Shown: in pieces, positions 36,565 to 46,800 of the stretch | Position numbering within the stretch: position 1 is the stretch's first letter | Layout: each line of letters begins with the position of its first letter | NCBI GenBank assembly: GCA_009886755.1 | Contig: QXYU01000030.1 | Coordinates: forward strand, 728 to 64,727 | DNA: 64,000 bases | Source of the DNA: Flavobacteriaceae bacterium | Lineage (GTDB): Bacteria > Bacteroidota > Bacteroidia > Flavobacteriales > Flavobacteriaceae | Direction of reading: 5' to 3' | Notes under the pieces: generated by a model | Seen by the model: the letters and a program-made list of their open reading frames with translations, nothing else | The model's database searches: none | Told to the model about the DNA's origin: nothing | Made by a program: the position numbers and the translations under genes

Positions 36565-37533
36565 TTAGACCAGATAGAAAAAAGTAAATACAAATACCCA
36601 AACCAAGTCTACAAAGTGCCAGTACAATCCTACTTTTTCCACCATTTCATAGTGCCCTCTTTTTTCATAGGTCCCCATAATCACATTGAGGAAAATAATA
36701 ATGTTGATGATGACTCCTGAGAAAACGTGGAATCCGTGGAATCCAGTGATAAAGAAGAAGAAATCGGCAAAAAGTCGGTTTCCGTATTCGTTATGAATCA
36801 AATTAGCGCCTTCCACCACGCCAACAGCTTGACTCATTTTATCCAGAGAAGCCTCACGACTTAGAACTGTTTTTTGTTCTTCCGCATTGAGTTTTTGGGT
36901 GCGAACCAATAAATTTTTATTGGCAGCAAAACCTTGTTGCACTTCTTCTACGGAATAGGTCGAAAGGGTTCCTTCACCAATAAACCATAGTCCTGTGCTG
37001 TTTTGATGCGTTGTTCGTGGGGTTTCGATACTGCCTGCGAAAGACTCCAAGGCCACTCGCTTGCCGGTATCGGCATTCATAAACTGAAGAATTTGACCTC
37101 CTTTGGTTTCAAGTGCCCCGTATTCTCCTTTGATAAAATTTTTCCATTCCCAGGCTTGTGACCCAACAAATATAGCTCCCCCAATGATTGTGAGAAACAT
37201 ATAAAAAATCACTTTCCCTTTTTGCATATGATGACCAGCATCAACAGCCAGCACCATCGTTACCGAAGAAAAAATGAGGATAAAGGTCATTAAAGCCACG
37301 TAGTACATTGGTGCGTCAATCCCATGTAAAAAGGGAAAGTGCGTAAATACTTCGTCGGCAATGGGCCAAGAATCAATGTTTTTGAATCTTGAAAAGCCAT
37401 AGGCCACCAAGAATCCTGAAAAGGTCAATGCATCGGATACGATGAAAAACCACATCATTAGCTTTCCGTAACTCGCATTTAAGGGCTTGTTGCCTCCCCC
37501 CCAAACGTTTGTTTCTGCAGCAGCTACATCCAT
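36565..37533 (-). CDS. Cytochrome c oxidase subunit III (long form with insertion)
   Basis: A 322-residue integral membrane protein of the haem-copper oxidase subunit III family. Helices at about 24-46, 75-97, 107-125, 255-280 and 296-320 flank a hydrophilic insertion of roughly 110 residues (about 138-248) between family helices. The conserved FFFITGFHGFHVFSG segment follows the insertion and HFVDLVWVFVFTFFY closes the protein. It lies in the oxidase operon between subunit IV and a second subunit III gene. Confidence 0.9.
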   Translation of the reverse strand: MDVAAAETNVWGGGNKPLNASYGKLMMWFFIVSDALTFSGFLVAYGFSRFKNIDSWPIADEVFTHFPFLHGIDAPMYYVALMTFILIFSSVTMVLAVDAGHHMQKGKVIFYMFLTIIGGAIFVGSQAWEWKNFIKGEYGALETKGGQILQFMNADTGKRVALESFAGSIETPRTTHQNSTGLWFIGEGTLSTYSVEEVQQGFAANKNLLVRTQKLNAEEQKTVLSREASLDKMSQAVGVVEGANLIHNEYGNRLFADFFFFITGFHGFHVFSGVIINIIIFLNVIMGTYEKRGHYEMVEKVGLYWHFVDLVWVFVFTFFYLV

Positions 37534-37560
37534 AAGTCGTTTAAATTAATTGGCACAAAG

Positions 37561-38127
37561 TTAGCGGTAGAATAAGACAAAACAAAATAAATACAACCAC
37601 AAAAAGTCGAGAAAATGCCAGAATAGAACCGCCAGCTCCATTCCAAGGCTTTTCTCAGCGGTATACGCCCTTCTATAAAGCCGAATTAAAACAATAAGTA
37701 AGACCAATATTCCAGCTGTTAAGTGTGTTAGGTGGAGTAGTACTAACACATATAAAAAAGAGGTGGTAATAGTGCTTTCAGCACCTGTAAAATAGTATCC
37801 TTGATCAATAATGGCCTGAAAACCTAGAAATTGTGTGTAAACAAACAACAAAGCTAACACCAACGTTCCCCATACACCTAGTTTGGCTTGGTTAAGCATA
37901 TTGGATTTGATTGCTCGTTCGGCCCAAAAAAAAGTGCCACTGCTCAAGAGAATCAAAAGAGTGCTATAATAAAAAGGCTCTGGCATGTTGAAATCGGTAA
38001 TCCAATCAGCACGTGTACTGCTGACCACATAGGCACTGGTCAACCCTGCAAAGGTCATGGCCATACTGATCATGCCAAACCATAGCATCATTTTCTTCGT
38101 TCTTCTGTTTTGTAATTCAGTCATCAT
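37561..38127 (-). CDS. Cytochrome c oxidase subunit III family protein (short form)
   Basis: A 188-residue protein with five predicted transmembrane helices and the subunit III signature HLTHLTAG/LAVLFWHFLDFLWLYLF at the C-terminus. The paired short and long subunit III genes are usual in Bacteroidota aa3/caa3-type operons. Start ATG at 38127, 3 nt after the cyoE stop. The exact division of work between the two proteins is unknown. Confidence 0.88.
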   Translation of the reverse strand: MMTELQNRRTKKMMLWFGMISMAMTFAGLTSAYVVSSTRADWITDFNMPEPFYYSTLLILLSSGTFFWAERAIKSNMLNQAKLGVWGTLVLALLFVYTQFLGFQAIIDQGYYFTGAESTITTSFLYVLVLLHLTHLTAGILVLLIVLIRLYRRAYTAEKSLGMELAVLFWHFLDFLWLYLFCFVLFYR

Positions 38128-38130
38128 CGG

Positions 38131-39036
38131 TTACTGCATCAAAAATTTATCAACTATATAGATCATCTGTACTAGGGTGATATAAAGAATACTCACAAGG
38201 GTTAACGTACGTGCAGCAGCATTGGTTTTCTGTTGCATTAGTCGCAAGGCAAAAAACAAGAGCCCTAATCCGACAATAAAGGTTGCCAAAGCACCAACTG
38301 CAGTTAATTGAAGGCTTCCTGTATAATGCGTATAGGGCAATAGCGATATCAAGATCGTCCAAAGGGTGTAAAATACGATTTGAAAAGCCGTTGCTTGATC
38401 GGGCTTACCCGTAGGTAACATCCGGAATCCCGCTTTTTGGTAATCCGCGTCTAATTGCCATCCTATGGCCCAAAAATGTGGAAATTGCCAAAAAAACTGT
38501 AGCATGAAAAGCATGCCTGGCTCCACGCCAAATTCTCCCGTTGCCGCTACCCATCCCAACATAAACGGAATGGCTCCTGGAAAAGCTCCAACAAAAACAG
38601 CCAAAGGTGTTTTTGTTTTTAGCGGTGTGTAGATTGCCACGTAAATCAACAAGGAAAGTCCGCCGAAAAAGGCAGTTTTTGTATTGATTAAAAACAATGA
38701 ATAAATGCCCAATAAACTGAGAAGGCTTGCCGTCCAAAATGCTTGTATCTTGGTTATACGACCTGCCGGCAAAGGACGGTTGCGAGTGCGGCTCATCAGT
38801 GCATCCAAGTCTATCTCAATGATTTGATTGTAAGCATTGGATGCCCCCACCAAACCAAACCCTCCGATCAGCAGCATCAAAAGCAATGACCAATCAAAAG
38901 TATCCGCCGCCAATAAATATCCTGCGAAGGAAGAAAAAACAACACTAAACGCCAACCGCATTTTGGTCAGCTGGGTAAAATCAGCCCAATAGTTTGTTCG
39001 TGTCAATTCCATTTGGGTTTCGGTTCCAGTCTTCAT
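38131..39036 (-). CDS. cyoE: Protohaem IX farnesyltransferase (haem O synthase)
   Basis: Transfers a farnesyl group to haem b to give haem O, the precursor of haem A. The 301-residue UbiA-family protein has about nine membrane helices and the prenyl-diphosphate motif region NAYNQIIEIDLDALMSRTRNR plus the YTPLKTKTP segment. I use the ATG at 39036; a GTG at 39066 would place the first codons upstream of the -7-like box at 39053-39060. It opens the leftward oxidase operon. Confidence 0.94.
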   Translation of the reverse strand: MKTGTETQMELTRTNYWADFTQLTKMRLAFSVVFSSFAGYLLAADTFDWSLLLMLLIGGFGLVGASNAYNQIIEIDLDALMSRTRNRPLPAGRITKIQAFWTASLLSLLGIYSLFLINTKTAFFGGLSLLIYVAIYTPLKTKTPLAVFVGAFPGAIPFMLGWVAATGEFGVEPGMLFMLQFFWQFPHFWAIGWQLDADYQKAGFRMLPTGKPDQATAFQIVFYTLWTILISLLPYTHYTGSLQLTAVGALATFIVGLGLLFFALRLMQQKTNAAARTLTLVSILYITLVQMIYIVDKFLMQ

Positions 39037-39052
39037 CTTCTCACTTAGATTG

Positions 39053-39060
39053 CAAAGATA
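39053..39060 (-). promoter_or_regulatory. Candidate -7 box (TATCTTTG) for the cyoE-cox operon
   Basis: On the minus strand TATCTTTG fits TAnnTTTG and ends 16 nt before the ATG at 39036. It sits just after a terminator hairpin, as expected for an operon start. No clear -33 TTG at standard spacing. Confidence 0.38.
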
Positions 39061-39066
39061 GGACAC

Positions 39067-39101
39067 AAAAAAAATCCGAACGCTAGTTTCGGGTTTTTTT
39101 T
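39067..39101 (-). terminator. Terminator after the decayed tonB copy
   Basis: On the minus strand AAAAAAAACCCGAA (39101-39088) pairs with TTCGGATTTTTTTT (39080-39067), one mismatch, loop of 7 nt, ending in a long T-run. It isolates the cyoE operon from the tonB region. Confidence 0.8.
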
Positions 39102-39110
39102 AGTTGATTC

Positions 39111-39547
39111 TTATTGCAATCGGAAAGTAATTGGGTAACTGAACGGAACTCAAACCGCACGACCTCGTTGCTTGCCGGGAATCATTTTAGGTAATTTTTC
39201 GATAATACGACGGGCTTCTTCTTCTACTACTTCTACCTCTTCGATGATCTCTTCTTGGTCGGTTTCCGTGGATTCGATAACGGTCTCTTCCACTTCCTCC
39301 TCATCCTCCACTACTTCGATGACCTGGGTTACCACGGGCGGTGGGGGTGTCTTAATTTGTTCGGTGATTGGAATTTCCTCATCATCTGTATCTTCTACAT
39401 TGAGCGCTTCGTAGTCAAAGGAATTTTTTTCATAGGTTTTCCGCTCAATAAGTCGCCAAGTGACAAAGAGCACCAAACAAAGGCCTACTACAAAATAGAG
39501 GGAACTGTTGCGACTTAAATCGACTTAGGGTTCTTCTTTACTTGCAT
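39111..39547 (-). pseudogene. Decayed tandem copy of tonB
   Basis: The sequence aligns with the intact tonB directly upstream (39628-40332). It begins ATG (39547) for MQVKKNPK, then a one-base deletion shifts the frame before DLSRNSSLYFVVGL. The middle frame continues with ERKTYEKNSFDYEALNVED and the acidic EVVEDEEEVEETVIESTET stretch, but about 80 residues equivalent to 116-199 of the intact copy, most of the TonB C-terminal domain, are missing. The tail resumes at ARRIIEKLPKMIPGKQRGR. A TGA stands in place of an Arg codon at 39150-39152, followed by VPFSYPITFRLQ and a TAA at 39111. Three independent lesions make a functional product very unlikely. It keeps its own terminator. Confidence 0.85.
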
Positions 39548-39590
39548 ATCGGTAAGATTAAGGACTGTAAAAAGTACAAAAATCTTACAC

Positions 39591-39617
39591 AAAAAAAATC
39601 CCGATCAAAATCGGGAT
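39591..39617 (-). terminator. Terminator of tonB
   Basis: On the minus strand ATCCCGAT (39617-39610) pairs with ATCGGGAT (39605-39598) around loop TTTG, followed by eight T residues. It follows the tonB stop by about 10 nt. Confidence 0.88.
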
Positions 39618-39627
39618 GTTTATTTGT

Positions 39628-40332
39628 TTAATTCAAACGAAACGTAATTGGAATACTAAAGGGTACACGTACCGGACGACCGCGTTGTTTTCCGGGCGTC
39701 ATTCTAGGAAGTTTCCCAATGATACGCGCTGCTTCTTTCTCTAAATTCTTATCGGGTCCTCGCATGCGAACACCTGTAATGCTCCCGTCTTTAGCAATCA
39801 CAAATTGCACATACACACGTCCTTGGATTCCCATTTCTTGGGCAATTTCAGGGTAGCGAAAATTTTTACGTATGTGGCGATTCATTTTTTCTTGGAAGCA
39901 AGTTCTCCGTTCTGATTTTTTCACTCGCTCACAACCTGGAAAGATTGGAACGTCCTCAATCACAGCAAAAGGAACGTCAATATCTTCCTCTACTTCCTCC
40001 ACTTCAACAATATCAATGATTTCATCCTCATCGGTTTCGGTAGATTCAATAACCGTCTCCTCCACTTCTTCCTCATCCTCCACTACTTCGATAACTTCGG
40101 GAGCTGGTGGCGGTGGCGGTGGTGGTGGTGGTGTTTTTATTTGCTCGGTAATTGGTACGTCTTCATCGTCATCGTCTTCAACGTTCAAAGCTTCATAACC
40201 ATACATACTTTTTTCGTATGTTTTCCACTCAATGGCTTGCCAGGAAACCAATAGAATAAAGGCGAGTCCCGCGACAAAGTATAAACTGCTATTTTGTGAT
40301 AAATCAGCTTTCGGATTTTTCTTCGGTTGCAT
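39628..40332 (-). CDS. tonB: Energy transducer TonB
   Basis: Couples the inner-membrane proton motive force (ExbB-ExbD) to outer-membrane TonB-dependent receptors. The 234-residue protein has a single N-terminal anchor (about 15-31), a spacer with nine consecutive prolines near 68-75 and a long Glu/Asp/Val-rich stretch (about 78-118), and a C-terminal TonB domain (about 150-234) with RYPEIAQEMGIQGRVYVQFVI and VPFSIPITFRL. An acidic spacer replaces the usual Pro-Lys/Pro-Glu spacer. No exbB/exbD genes are adjacent. Flanked by gcvH and a degenerate copy. Confidence 0.92.
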   Translation of the reverse strand: MQPKKNPKADLSQNSSLYFVAGLAFILLVSWQAIEWKTYEKSMYGYEALNVEDDDDEDVPITEQIKTPPPPPPPPPAPEVIEVVEDEEEVEETVIESTETDEDEIIDIVEVEEVEEDIDVPFAVIEDVPIFPGCERVKKSERRTCFQEKMNRHIRKNFRYPEIAQEMGIQGRVYVQFVIAKDGSITGVRMRGPDKNLEKEAARIIGKLPRMTPGKQRGRPVRVPFSIPITFRLN

Positions 40333-40416
40333 AAATCTAGTGTTGGAAGGCTAAACTAAAAAATATTTGATAAAAATGCGGCTTTACGAGCTTAAATTAT
40401 TAGCGAGTCCTTTCCC

Positions 40417-40800
40417 TTAGGATTCCTCTACAAAGGCTGTGTATTCAGAAGCTGTCATCAAGCCTTCTCTATTGCTGGGGTCATCCAAGTCAATTTGAAT
40501 CATCCAACCGTCGCCATAAGGATCTTCATTGACTTTCTCTGGCGTGTCTTCCAGCAATTCATTGAATGCAGCTACGGTCCCTGCCAAAGGCATAAAAAGA
40601 TCCGATACAGTCTTAACCGCTTCCACCGTTCCAAAGACTTCTTCTTGCGCAACGGCTTCGTCGAGAGTTTCTATCTCAATGTAAACGATATCCCCCAATT
40701 CGCCTTGTGCAAAATCGGTAATTCCCACTGTGGCCTTGCCTTCTTCGATTTTAACCCACTCGTGATCTTTGGTGTATAAAAGTCCTTCTGGTACATTCAT
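40417..40800 (-). CDS. gcvH: Glycine cleavage system H protein
   Basis: Lipoylated carrier that shuttles the methylamine group between the P, T and L proteins of glycine cleavage. The 127-residue protein has the expected length, with the lipoyl-lysine Lys63 in FGTVEAVKTVSD, and the start LLYTKDHEWVKIEEG and end EGLMTASEYTAF typical of the family. The other gcv genes are not in the window; gcvH here sits between sprA and tonB. Confidence 0.96.
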   Translation of the reverse strand: MNVPEGLLYTKDHEWVKIEEGKATVGITDFAQGELGDIVYIEIETLDEAVAQEEVFGTVEAVKTVSDLFMPLAGTVAAFNELLEDTPEKVNEDPYGDGWMIQIDLDDPSNREGLMTASEYTAFVEES

Positions 40801-40817
40801 GGCTTATTGTTTTCAGA

Positions 40818-40825
40818 CAAATGTA
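40818..40825 (-). promoter_or_regulatory. Candidate -7 box (TACATTTG) for gcvH
   Basis: On the minus strand TACATTTG matches TAnnTTTG and ends 17 nt before the gcvH ATG, in the 50-nt gap after sprA. No -33 TTG at normal spacing. Confidence 0.35.
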
Positions 40826-40850
40826 AAAGATTTCCGATGGAAAAGAAATG

Positions 40851-43800
40851 CTAATTTCCAAAATTGTAGCGCAGTGTAAATCCAGAACGAATACTGGTCT
40901 GTGGAAAGGCAGTAGAAACCTCAAATTTGGAGAAATTGTGATCGTAGAAAAACAGAGTTGTCAGGTTACGAGACAGGTTGTAATCGGCAGTAAACTTGAT
41001 AGATAAAAGGGTTTGTCCTGCCGTGACTTGATTGTTGTTGTACTCCAAATTACGCAAAACAGTAATGTTTCTTCGATAGGACATATCTGCTTTGAGGTTT
41101 AAGTCGCCAGAAAGTGTGGTCCTTCTTCCATTGAGATTTGTCCGAATCCGTAAGTCTTTGATGCGATACCCCATTCCAATGACATACTCGTTTCCACTGG
41201 ACTCGGTCAATAAGCTGTTGTCTAAACTCAATGAAAGTGCCCGATCGCGTTTCAATTCTGCCAGAATTTTAAGCGAATTTTTGAATTCAACATCCAATCG
41301 AACCAAAGGATTGAACTGTTCCACCAAATTGATATTACTGTACAAGCGTTCGGGAATCACATTCCCTGCCTCATCACGTTGGAAGGGGTTTTGGGGGTCA
41401 AAGTCCAAATTGGTCTGGAAATTGGTCAAAGTATAACTCGCTCTATAGGCATGTGCAATGGAAAAACGATTGAATACGTTTTTGAAAGCTTTTAGACTGC
41501 TCAAGCCTGTATATTTCAAACTCCAATTCGGAAGAGGTACGGATTGGATTGGATCCAAGTTTATTTTCTTTGGAGCCGTGTCGGTATAGGCAGATAAGAA
41601 TGCAGCAACCAAAACATCTTGCTGATCTTTCCCATAGCCTTTAGGGTAACCAAATGATCCCAAATCATCGGTGGGTAAGCCTGATTCCACAGCCAAACGA
41701 CGGGCAATTTCATAGCGATTGGCTCGAAATACGTCAAAGCTGGCATTGGTTACACCTCGGGTTCTGTTAAAGGCCGTTTTGATCAGCAAAGTGGACATTC
41801 CGAAATTCCCAAATGTATTACTGTTTAGTGGTACATATTCTTGGTCTTCTACTTGGAAATTCTCTCGGATATTTTCCGAATAGGTTCGTTCGGCATTGAA
41901 GTCAACAATAAAATCCTTAAATGGATTGAACTGTGCTGTGACTGTCAGTTTGCTGTTATGCACTTGGGTAAATGATTGATTGAAATTTGGAAAACTCGTG
42001 AGGTAACCATTTCGGGCGGCTTCATAACGCACATCGTCTTGGCTTCCCATGGTAAACCCAAAAGAGGGATCAACAGTGCCAAAACCACCGACCCCCTGCA
42101 GGTAGCCTGGGAGTACTTTCCCGTTATTTTCCGAATAATTAAATTGAATTCGTTTGATCGTACTTAAACCGTCAACCACTCTTTTTAGCAGCGCGTTGTC
42201 TTTTTTCTTTTTCTCCTTGTCTTCAGCTCCCTCTTTCCCTTTGGCTTGTTTCTCGGCCAAACGTCGTTGTACAAGGGGAGAGAATTTTGCAGCTCCTTTT
42301 TTAAGACCTAAAATACTGTACAAACGATCAAATGAAATGGAGCCTGCCAGTGACTTGGTATTGGCATTTTGAACCGTATGGACAATTCCCAATGCCGTTC
42401 CATTTTCACTAACCACATTCGCCAACGCATCGGAGCCGCGCTGCCAATTGAAATTTCCAGAATAGTTATAATTGGCATCGATAAAACTCAAAAAAGGAAT
42501 GTAGCGAAATGGTAGCTTGTAGTTGAGTACCAAAGCTTGGTTATAAACATTGCTTTCTCCCAGATTCCACAATTCATCCCATACATCTCGCACATAAGGG
42601 CTATCCAATTGACGGTCTTGCTCAAAAGGCTGAAAAGGTCGACGGACAATATTGTTACTGTTCGCGGTAAATGTCATCCGCAAGGAACGTGTAATATTAT
42701 GATTTAGGGAATACGACCAATCTACCAAGAAGTTTCGTTGTTGCAGCTCCGGGAGCGCTAATTGTTGACTGGCATCTACTCCATCCAAATACACTTCTCG
42801 GAACTGCTGGTTGCGATAGCGACGATTGATATTAGAAGTAAAACCAATGGAATTGGGCAAAGGAGAAAAATTGATTAGACGCAACCATTCCCAGTATTTT
42901 TTAGACTTCAAAAATTTGATTTTCTGAAAGGGATTGATTTCAAAAGGCTGGAAACTATGCCCATAGTTTGCCGAGAGCAAAAGATTGACATCACGTAATT
43001 TTTCTACTTCAAAATCATGATGGGTTTGTTCGTTATAAGCATAGGAAACATCGAGGTTTTCAGGGCTGTAAAAACGTGTTTTACCACTTCCTGTTTTTTG
43101 CTTTCGTAATCCGATGACGCTAACGCTTTTGCGTTTGGTATAGTCTATGGCTTGCTCGCGAATTGATTTTTTGATGGCAGGATCGTTAGCCGTATCCAAT
43201 CGCGTTTCCAATTCCAAATCTTGGTAATAGGGGTCAAATTCTGGTGTGATAATCGTTTCTCCAACGCTAAAATTCACTGGTGCTTGAACACCCCATTTTT
43301 GAGGTAGTAATTGCCCTACATTTATATTGGACACCATATTGTACTGTAATAGTTCTTCTCTATTGCTGTTATTCGGAGATTGATCCAAGCCCCCAAATCC
43401 AATGCTTGAATAACGGCCGGTTGCAGAAAGGGATGCAAAATTAGCCATGTTAGCATCCAAAGACCCTACAGCAGCCCAACCTCCTTTGGAGTCGATTCCC
43501 GCAATACGCAATTCATTGAACCATACCTCTCCACAAAGAACATCTCCAACTTGTGACGATGGGTTTGTTACTCCAATCATCAAGGTCTTGATGCTTCCCA
43601 AGGAAGGGTTCCCTTTTACTGAGAATTTGTATTTCTTGGCTCCTGGCAAGCTGGAAATGGGTGTCAGTGCATTGATCGGATTCAAGTTTTCATCAAAATA
43701 AACCGCCTTTCCTAAAGCTGTCTGTTGGAGGGCTTTGGCCTTGAGTTGAGAAAGTTGTTCAAGCGTCACCTCAATGGAGTTGTTATTCGGCTGCCATACC

Positions 43801-46800
43801 TCCTCGGGTGAAAGTTGATTGGTGTTATTTTCCTCGTACGCTGTCGGCTTCAGCGGTACTTCAATTTGATAATAATTGTCTTGATAGTCCGTTCCCAAAC
43901 GGATAAAAGCCACCATTCTCCGATCAAAATCCTGGGCATTGCCTTCCCCTGGAAGCTTGGTTTGTCCTGGAATGGATTCAGCGTGCAGATACATATGGAG
44001 CTTTTTGTATTGTCGCATATCCACATCTACCGACTTAAAAATGGCTCGGGCATCTTGTGGTTGTAGATCGCATACACGAAAAGCTAACGACTGTTCGTTT
44101 TGTCGCACAATGGTATTATTGGTGTTTACCTGTTCGCGAACAATATCTGGTGGTAAAACGTAATTGATCGGAATCCGATTTTCGTTTTCTAAAATGTTCA
44201 CGGTACTAATGTCCACAGTTGTGTTGGGGTTGCGGCTCACTTCTGGGTTGATTTGTTGGAGGTAGCGTCTCCAATCCCCGCGAACCAGCTCCAAGGTCCC
44301 AAAACGAAATACTACCGGCTGATCAAAGCCATTCAATAGCATTCGCATAAAACGAATGGAACGCAAGTCTTCGATGGAATTGATGGCTTCAAAATATTGT
44401 TGGAAAGAAGTTCCTTGGTAATAGGCTTTTTGCACGGGTACTTTAAACTGAATCCATCGGGTGGTGATTTGATCGCCATTGGGCACCTCCACTTTTACAT
44501 TCTCTCGAACATCTGTCACAAAAGGATGATTTCCAACTGTCATATCACGTGTGATTGGGACGCGGTACTCAAAATAGCTATCGATGGTGTTCATGCTCTG
44601 ATCCCTATTGATGTCTTCGGTGTCGGGCTCCGTATTACTCCCTCGGTCGGTATTGGAGAATTCAATCGGAGAGTTTCCATCTGTTCCGTTGTAGTTTTTG
44701 TAACGGTCTAAAATTACTCCCGAAGCAGACACAAAGTATTCGTAGTTGTCCCCAGCAGGATCTTCCGAAGGGCCGTTGGTATAGATGACCGCTTCTTCAG
44801 CATCGGTAAGGCCATCCAAGCCTACATCCTGAAGAGGTCGATCTTCCGCAACCGTATTAAAGGCGTATAATAGAGATTGTGTTGCTGGCACGACCCCCCA
44901 TTCAGTATTGAAGACCAAGGCACTTTCATCTGCTCCTGGCAATCCATTTTCATATTGCTTTCGTCCGTCTTTTAAAATATCCTCAGAAATATTTCCTAGA
45001 TGGAACGTCAATTCGCCCAAATCGTTATCTTTTCCTTCCAATGCACTAAAAGTGTCTAACAACCAAAACTCGATAAACTCCACATTGGACTGTTCAAAAT
45101 TTGTGGCAGCGATGGAGCGCGTAATTCCGGCCCAGTTTTGATCAGGAGCCTTTGAAAAGGCCGCTTCAGCACTGTTGTTATAAGGGCCTTTTTCGTTGGG
45201 ATAATAAGCCAAATCCAAAGTGTTTTGGATGGTGGTTGTTCCTTGAACCAAATCTTGCTCTGGGAATATTTCCTTGATAAAAATACGACGCGTAGTGTTG
45301 AGCGATACATCATCGTTGTTGATTCCCGCGGGTCTTCCCGGACGGAAAAATACTGGGTCAAGTGTGTACCATGCCAACTTAGCACGGCCTTTACCAGAAT
45401 CCAGACCTGTGGTTGCTTCCGAGCCTTTGTAATTTTTCGCTGGAACACTTGATAGTTTCCAAGCGGTAAACCCTTTGACATCTATTGTTGTTTGAGCTCC
45501 CTCAAAGTCGTCTATATAGACCGTAGCTTCCCCTTGAAGTTGAGTGTTTCTGGGATTTCCGGCTCGCAATGAAGCAATCTCTCCTCGAAAAGACAATCGT
45601 GAAGGAGCCTCAGTAGTGCCTCCTGGCAATCTGCTTGCCAAGCGTGTTAAAAATGGTAATTCCGTAGAAAAATTGGTGTTAAACCCAATCATGGTATTGT
45701 TTACCGGTTCGGTTCCATAGTTGGCTTTTTGTGTCAAAGGGTTTTCACTCAAATTCAGAAGTGTTGCTCCCAAAACCACATTTTCATTGAGTTCATGTTG
45801 GACATTTACTCCTGAAAAACGTTTGTTTTGCTGATTGAAAAACGAATTATTTTCCACAGAAATTTCCACTGGAACATTGGAGGATTTTAATCCTTCATCG
45901 ATGATAATAACCCGGCCAATATCATAATTAACAGTATAGTCAACACCTTCTTGTAACAAACGACCGCCGGCAGTAACACGAACGGATCCCCTCGGCACAT
46001 TGAAAGCTCCAATTGGAATCCCCTCTCCGCCTTCGGACTTGTAGCGCCCTTTGAGTTCAAATTTATTTTTCTCAATGGCTTCTAAAGCGGCTGCTTTGGT
46101 TTGGGCATACATTTCCCGAAAAACATATTTTTTCTGATTGGCGTTATAACTTTCCGGGGTGTCATAATCCTCTGACCCTTTTTTCGATTCTAACAAATCA
46201 AATAAAAATGAACCAAAAGGCTCTACCGTAGGGAAAATGATACGCCCATATTGAGGGTCAATGGTGATCCCTGGAACAAAATCAAAAAAACCATCTCCCT
46301 GTGATAAAGGGTCTTGATAATTATTCAGCCGATCCAATTGGAAAGTGTTTAGCAGGATTTGGTCTTCCAAACTTTCGGGCCATTTCGCTGTGTCGACCGG
46401 TGTCATGTAATTGATCGGGGAAGGGTCTGTGTAGAGAATGGAAAGACGAAATTCGTCTTCGGCCAATTGATAGGCTCCTGTATTGTAGATGTTTTTCATC
46501 ATCAAATCCCAAACCGGTTGTTGCACATTGGTCAGGTTACTCTTCAGCATTTTAACAATGAGATTGTTGTTTTGAACCACCTGTCGTCCTTGTTGGGAAT
46601 TGTTTAGCACTTCGGTACCGGGAACATCACCATTGGCAAATTCACCCACTTGATACACTTGCCCTGCATAGGTGTATTGGAAAGCAACAGCAAGTACCTC
46701 ATCGTTACTCAAGCGTTGATTCAGTGAGATATATCCTAGCTGGGGATGGTATTCGAATTCGTTGGGTTGTAATTTTCGGGCACTTTCCAACACCGCATAA

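Noticed and set aside
39037-39066. GTG start for cyoE at 39066
   Set aside because: It lies upstream of the probable -7 box and adds residues not expected before the ATG start.
39872-40198. Ser/Thr/Gly-rich rightward frame opposite tonB
   Set aside because: Mirror of the Glu/Asp/Pro-rich low-complexity spacer of TonB.
34030-40332. New gene island or defence system around the oxidase and tonB genes
   Set aside because: All genes are core respiratory or transport families; no integrase, repeats or shift in codon use.
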